Origin: Vibrio splendidus
GTDB lineage: Bacteria > Pseudomonadota > Gammaproteobacteria > Enterobacterales > Vibrionaceae
DNA: 64,000 bases
Reading direction: 5' to 3'
Assembly: GCF_003345295.1 (NCBI RefSeq)
Contig: NZ_CP031056.1
Span: forward strand, 1,116,001-1,180,000
In this document: piece by piece, positions 59,903-64,000 of the stretch
Layout of the letters: each line of letters starts with the position of its first letter
How positions within the stretch are numbered: the first letter of the stretch is position 1
Notes under the pieces: model-generated
The model's database searches: none
Seen by the model: the letters and a program-made list of their open reading frames with translations, nothing else
Told to the model about the DNA's origin: nothing
Position numbers and translations under genes: made by a program

Positions 59903-61144
59903 TTAGTTATCAACACACAGCTTATTTCGTCCGGTTTCTTTCGCTTTGTAGAGTGCCTTGTCAGCAAGCTTCAATACTTCTTCAGGATGCTTGGTGGTTG
60001 TGCTATCAGACAGCCCAATGCTCACCGTCACGTTTACCACTTCCGATGGTTTGCCGTTCTGACCACGATTTTTGATACCCACTTCATGGTCATCAGGACG
60101 CTCGTGGCTATTACGAATGGTCATGTCGTAGTTTTGGATCTCTGAAATCAGAACTTGAAGGTGCTCTTTCACCTGTTCCGTGTATTTGCCTTTAAAAATA
60201 ATCGTGAACTCTTCTCCACCATAGCGATACGCTTTCGCACCACCGGTGGTTTCTCTAAGAATACGAGCCACCAGTTTCAGCACATCGTCGCCAATGTCAT
60301 GGCCATAGGTATCGTTAAATTTCTTGAAGTGATCGATATCAACCATCGCCATCGAATATTTACGGCCTAAGTGCTTCATATCGACTTCTAAGGCGTGTCG
60401 ACCTGGAATGTTAGTCAGTTGGTCATTAAAAGCCATATCGTGGCTAGCAGACATCACATAGACGATGATCAACGTGCCTGATAAGGAGAACATAGTGCTA
60501 GAGATGTACTGCACGTCAAAGAAGATGAACGTACAAGAGGACAGCAAGATAGTGCTATAAACCACAACATCAATAGAACGGTTGTACACCAGCACTAGGA
60601 TGGCTGTAAGGCCAAGCAAGCAAAGGCTATACAACACCAAAACAAAAGGCAGTTTGGAGAAGTCTCTAACAATGAACAGTAGGCCTTCACTCCATGATTC
60701 AAAACCGCCAGCATGGAAATGAGAAACGATCAATTGCGCCCATACCATAAACAGCACGAGAACGATGGCGTAGAGGAGCATCGACTTTGAATTGACACCG
60801 TTATCCGGGAAGGCATACACCAATAAGCAAGTAACCGGTACTAATGCCGCAAGTAACGACAGCTCTAATAAGGTGGTTCCGGTGTTTAAAGGGGTTTGTA
60901 AGCGAACTTGGATGATCAAATAGGCTACTAGCATGGTTAATGACACCATGGCCATGCGCCCTTGTCTGAATGTATGGCATAGCAAAACGGCAACGCTCAA
61001 TAAGATATATGGAAGGTTGCTAGCAAACCCTAGGTTTGAATCCGTCACAAGAATGACGTTGTTCATACCAGCGAGTAAAATTGCCAATAAAAATAGAGGG
61101 AAGCAAAATCGAAACATGCTCGACGTTACAAAAGAAGATGCCAT
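59903..61144 (-). CDS. Membrane-bound diguanylate cyclase
   Basis: A 413-residue inner-membrane protein with about seven or eight helices in the first 240 residues and a C-terminal GGDEF domain (DQLTNIPGRHALEVDM, MVDIDHFKKFNDTYGHDIGDD, RYGGEEF). The active site is intact and the RxxD inhibitory site is absent. The membrane part probably senses an unknown signal. It converges on the barrel gene and diverges from the ComFB gene. Confidence 0.92.
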   Translation of the reverse strand: MASSFVTSSMFRFCFPLFLLAILLAGMNNVILVTDSNLGFASNLPYILLSVAVLLCHTFRQGRMAMVSLTMLVAYLIIQVRLQTPLNTGTTLLELSLLAALVPVTCLLVYAFPDNGVNSKSMLLYAIVLVLFMVWAQLIVSHFHAGGFESWSEGLLFIVRDFSKLPFVLVLYSLCLLGLTAILVLVYNRSIDVVVYSTILLSSCTFIFFDVQYISSTMFSLSGTLIIVYVMSASHDMAFNDQLTNIPGRHALEVDMKHLGRKYSMAMVDIDHFKKFNDTYGHDIGDDVLKLVARILRETTGGAKAYRYGGEEFTIIFKGKYTEQVKEHLQVLISEIQNYDMTIRNSHERPDDHEVGIKNRGQNGKPSEVVNVTVSIGLSDSTTTKHPEEVLKLADKALYKAKETGRNKLCVDN

Positions 61145-61481
61145 TTACGTGGTGAGCCTAATTATACTGATGATCTTATAATTTAATTTTATACGTAGGA
61201 TACGGTTAAACAAGCGAATGCCAAGCTTTTTACTTAAATTAGAGCAAAAACATAGTCATAGGCCGCTAATGATGCAACCATTTTTATATGTATTTGAGTT
61301 GCTATTAACCATAGAACCGACTACACAGTATATATGAGAAATTAATTAGTCGTTATAGTTAGTTAACATGCAGTTAGTAAATCTGTAGTAATGAGTAGGG
61401 TATAGTAAGGTAACAATATGTAGGTCGTTGCCAATCAGGCTAGAACTCGATCTGTCGTGATAGCTACAAATGGAGGTGTGT
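61145..61481. other. Intergenic region between divergent GGDEF and ComFB genes
   Basis: These 337 AT-rich bases probably hold both promoters. Repeated TTAGT-like words (61340-61420) are present but do not form a clear operator. I see no RNA gene. Confidence 0.4.
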
Positions 61482-61850
61482 ATGCAAATTAGTGTTGATG
61501 TTCACAACTATATGGAAACGTTGGTGGGTCAGGTCTTGGCTACCGAGGAATATGTGTCTAGTTATAACAACGAACAGTTGGCTGATCTCGCGTGTTTGGC
61601 TTTAGGTCAACTTAAGCCCATCTATATTCGTTTCGATATCGATTTTCTTTCGGCATTGCCAGAAGACAAATTGGTACTCTATAAACGAAATAGTGAGATC
61701 GCGGTCAAGAATGCAGAAAGTATGATCATTGACGATAGAAGACGCGAACGTGACGACAATGTGCCCGTTATCTTTAGTCAACACAATTTTGATGATGACG
61801 TAGAATTGCAGTGGTATGAAAAGCCATTGTTGAACCGTAAACAGTCGTGA
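61482..61850 (+). CDS. ComFB-family protein, possible cyclic-dinucleotide receptor
   Basis: A 122-residue soluble protein. The pattern VHNYMETLVGQVLATEEY ... ADLACLALGQLKPIYIRFDIDFL is typical of the late-competence ComFB family. Relatives in cyanobacteria have been reported to bind cyclic-di-GMP. Its neighbours are two diguanylate cyclases, which supports a similar role here. GGAGG six bases before the ATG at 61482 decides the start; an ATG at 61470 would place it inside the gene. Confidence 0.8.
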   Translation: MQISVDVHNYMETLVGQVLATEEYVSSYNNEQLADLACLALGQLKPIYIRFDIDFLSALPEDKLVLYKRNSEIAVKNAESMIIDDRRRERDDNVPVIFSQHNFDDDVELQWYEKPLLNRKQS

Positions 61851-61889
61851 TAGTTTAGGGTTAATACGGTCATTTAAGGAGTAAAAAAC

Positions 61890-62171
61890 GTGGGATTCTT
61901 TTCTAGATTATTTGGTGGCAAAGAAAAAACCGAACAAAAAGTAGAGATTGAGCCAGTCGAATATAAAGGTTTCAATATCTATCAAGATGCCATTGCAGAA
62001 TCTGGTCAATACCGTGTTGCTGGGCGAATCGAGAAAGAATTCGACGGTGAAATCAAAACTCATCGTTTTATTCGTTCAGATGTTGTTTCAAACAAACAAG
62101 ATGCCGATGAATTGATGCTAAAAAAATCGCAGATGTTCATCGACCAAATGGGCGACAATATATTTAGCTAA
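61890..62171 (+). CDS. HlyU-family small protein
   Basis: A 93-residue protein with a GTG start (AAGGAG upstream). FFSRLFGGKEK at the N-terminus and VEYKGFNIYQDAIAESGQYRVAGRI identify the family that databases call HlyU. It has no visible helix-turn-helix and differs from the ArsR-type HlyU of V. cholerae, so a regulatory role should not be assumed. It is 39 bases behind the ComFB gene and probably shares its transcript. Confidence 0.82.
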   Translation: MGFFSRLFGGKEKTEQKVEIEPVEYKGFNIYQDAIAESGQYRVAGRIEKEFDGEIKTHRFIRSDVVSNKQDADELMLKKSQMFIDQMGDNIFS

Positions 62172-62208
62172 CCAAATAGGGTTAGAATTGATGTTGGTCA
62201 TAATTTAG

Positions 62209-62243
62209 AGAGCTTTCAGTGTATATGCTGAAAGCTCTTTTTA
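62209..62243 (+). terminator. Terminator after the HlyU-family gene
   Basis: AGAGCTTTCAG (62209-62219) pairs perfectly with CTGAAAGCTCT (62228-62238), followed by T's. The remaining 230 bases before pntA show no further known element. Confidence 0.92.
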
Positions 62244-62471
62244 GTTTTAGGGACAAAGAACAGCTAGTAAGTTGTTATTTAAAGGATTATTTGCAAGTGG
62301 TTTGACCTCTTAGTTCGAGACGGTCGTCATTTCTTCAAATGAAGCGCTCAAATTCCATCCAAATCGTTATAAGTAATAACTTTTCCTGTTCTTTGAACAA
62401 AACGCTTGAAGTATTAGTTGTCGTTAGATACAAACGAATAAGTCATTCGTGCCAATAGTCAAGGAATAGCT

Positions 62472-64000
62472 ATGCAAATTGGTGTACCAAGAGAAACACT
62501 CGCAGGTGAAACGCGAGTCGCTGCTTCGCCGAAATCGGTAGAACAGCTTCTAAAATTAGGATTTGAAGTTTGTGTTGAATCACAAGCAGGTGCGTTAGCA
62601 AGTTTTGAAGATGCAGCTTATGAACAAGCTGGAGCAAAAGTTGTTACCGCAGATGAAGCTTGGAAATCCGATATTATCTTTAAAGTTAACGCTCCGATTG
62701 TTGACGAGTCTAAAAACGAAATCGATCTACTTAAAGATGGCGCAACATTGGTCAGCTTTATTTGGCCTGCTCAAAATCCAGAATTAATGGAACAATTGTC
62801 CACTCGTAGCATCAACGTGATGGCGATGGATTCTGTTCCACGAATTTCGAGAGCTCAGGCGCTAGATGCATTGAGTTCTATGGCAAACATCGCCGGTTAT
62901 CGTGCCGTTGTTGAAGCGGCACATGAGTTTGGTCGATTCTTCACGGGTCAAATTACGGCGGCAGGTAAAGTTCCACCAGCGAAAGTACTGGTTGCTGGTG
63001 CGGGTGTTGCTGGCCTAGCGGCGATTGGTGCTGCAGGTAGTTTGGGTGCGATCGTTCGTTCGTTCGATGTTCGTCCTGAAGTAAAAGAGCAAGTCGAATC
63101 TATGGGCGCTGAATTCTTGGAAGTTGATTTCAAGGAAGATACCAGCGCGGGTGATGGCTACGCAAAAGAGATGTCTGAAGCATTCAACAAGAAAGCTGAA
63201 GAGCTTTATGCGGCTCAAGCAAAAGACGTCGATATCATTATTACAACGGCACTGATCCCAGGTCGCCCGGCACCTAAGCTGATTACCAAAGAGATGGTAG
63301 ACAGCATGAGTGCAGGTAGCGTCATTGTGGATCTTGCCGCTGCGAATGGCGGTAACTGTGAATACACGGTTGCAGACCAAGTGATCACAACTGCTAATGG
63401 CGTGAAAGTGGTAGGTTACACCGATATGGTTGGTCGACTGCCGACTCAATCATCTCAGCTATACGCGACTAACTTAGTTAACCTGCTGAAACTGCTTTGC
63501 AAAGAGAAAGATGGCAACATCAATATCGACTTTGAAGATGTCGTCTTACGTGGTGTAACGGTGGTTAAAGAGGGCGAAGTGACTTGGCCAGCTCCACCAA
63601 TTCAAGTTTCTGCTCAACCACAACAACAAGCTAAGCCTAAAGCGGTGAGACCTGAACCAAAAGTTCAAGAACCTGTCTCTCCAATTAAGAAAGCGGCGGG
63701 TATGGCAGTTGCTGTAGGTGCTTTTGCTTGGATAGCTTCGGTTGCTCCTGCTGCGTTCTTATCTCACTTTACCGTTTTTGTTCTCGCTTGTGTGGTGGGT
63801 TATTACGTAGTTTGGAATGTAAGCCATTCTCTGCATACACCTCTGATGTCCGTAACTAACGCGATTTCAGGGATCATTGTAGTAGGCGCACTGTTACAGA
63901 TAGGACAAGGAAGTGGCGTCGTCACATTCTTATCATTTATTGCCGTATTAATTGCAAGTATCAATATCTTTGGTGGCTTTACCGTGACCAAACGTATGCT
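62472..64000 (+). CDS. pntA: NAD(P) transhydrogenase subunit alpha (3' end missing)
   Basis: PntA binds NAD(H) in the proton-pumping transhydrogenase that makes NADPH from NADH. It starts at the ATG at 62472 (AAGGAAT upstream) with IGVPRETLAGETRVAASPKSV. The nucleotide-binding loop is VLVAGAGVAGLAAIGAAGSLGA, and PPIQVSAQPQQQAKPKAV is the linker to the membrane part. The open frame runs off the right edge after about 509 residues, close to the expected end. pntB should follow. Confidence 0.96.
   Translation, partial: MQIGVPRETLAGETRVAASPKSVEQLLKLGFEVCVESQAGALASFEDAAYEQAGAKVVTADEAWKSDIIFKVNAPIVDESKNEIDLLKDGATLVSFIWPAQNPELMEQLSTRSINVMAMDSVPRISRAQALDALSSMANIAGYRAVVEAAHEFGRFFTGQITAAGKVPPAKVLVAGAGVAGLAAIGAAGSLGAIVRSFDVRPEVKEQVESMGAEFLEVDFKEDTSAGDGYAKEMSEAFNKKAEELYAAQAKDVDIIITTALIPGRPAPKLITKEMVDSMSAGSVIVDLAAANGGNCEYTVADQVITTANGVKVVGYTDMVGRLPTQSSQLYATNLVNLLKLLCKEKDGNINIDFEDVVLRGVTVVKEGEVTWPAPPIQVSAQPQQQAKPKAVRPEPKVQEPVSPIKKAAGMAVAVGAFAWIASVAPAAFLSHFTVFVLACVVGYYVVWNVSHSLHTPLMSVTNAISGIIVVGALLQIGQGSGVVTFLSFIAVLIASINIFGGFTVTKRM

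Noticed and set aside
61890..62171. Assigning the hlyU virulence regulator
   Set aside because: The protein belongs to a small family that shares the name but has no helix-turn-helix like the ArsR-type HlyU.

Overview
The window looks like chromosomal DNA of a marine Vibrio, most likely from the Splendidus clade. The reasons are a moderately AT-rich composition, a TonB2/TtpC energy-transduction operon, Vibrio-type families (DUF3069, DUF2986, a solitary autotransporter barrel) and the gene set nrdDG / trxC-fabH-like / modABC / pntA. From memory, that set lies on chromosome II of V. cholerae, so chromosome II is likely here but not proven. Both ends cut genes: nirB at the left and pntA at the right. 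I saw no rRNA, tRNA, prophage, transposase, CRISPR array or recognisable defence system.

Layout. (1) 0-4.4 kb: assimilatory nitrite reduction (nirB, nirD, nitrite channel nirC) with cobA, which makes the siroheme precursor NirB needs. (2) 4.4-9.3 kb: a DUF4174 protein, an NYN-domain protein, an OmpR/EnvZ-type two-component pair, and a dicarboxylate/amino-acid:cation symporter with a CRP-like site. (3) 9.7-17.1 kb: a siderophore receptor behind a Fur-box-like operator, then a six-gene TonB2 operon (DUF3450, ttpC, exbB2, exbD2, tonB2, TPR protein) that would power it. (4) 17.9-24.7 kb: a nine-gene operon (PepSY protein, DUF2271, DUF4198, a small exported protein, DUF6162, a Zn/Mn/Fe-type ABC transporter and a degenerate second binding protein). 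It shares a 34-bp promoter/operator block with the siderophore receptor. This is the best candidate for an undescribed metal-uptake system. (5) 24.8-32.1 kb: small regulators and transporters, including a divergent MATE/AraC pair and two tandem orphan winged-helix proteins. (6) 32.4-35.7 kb: an alkK/alkJ-like acyl-CoA ligase and GMC dehydrogenase operon with its own AraC-type regulator. (7) 35.8-41.5 kb: trxC with an unusual active site, a FabH-like synthase, GNAT, glycosyltransferase, split YeeE/YedE sulfur transporter and an exported nuclease-like protein. (8) 41.6-47 kb: anaerobic ribonucleotide reductase nrdD/nrdG with clear FNR and NrdR sites, then a second MATE/AraC pair paralogous to the first. 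(9) 47-57.6 kb: aminotransferase, retropepsin-like lipoprotein, ybiT, two envelope proteins, cobQ, modABC and DUF3069. (10) 57.7-62.2 kb: a cyclic-di-GMP-flavoured cluster (receiver-GGDEF, outer-membrane barrel, membrane GGDEF, ComFB, HlyU-family), followed by pntA.

Besides the genes, the intergenic DNA carries several short degenerate tandem arrays (periods 7, 12-13 and 19-20 bp) whose sequences differ from locus to locus, and one 162-bp palindromic MITE-like element. All assignments come from reading the sequence and remembered family features; no database search was run.
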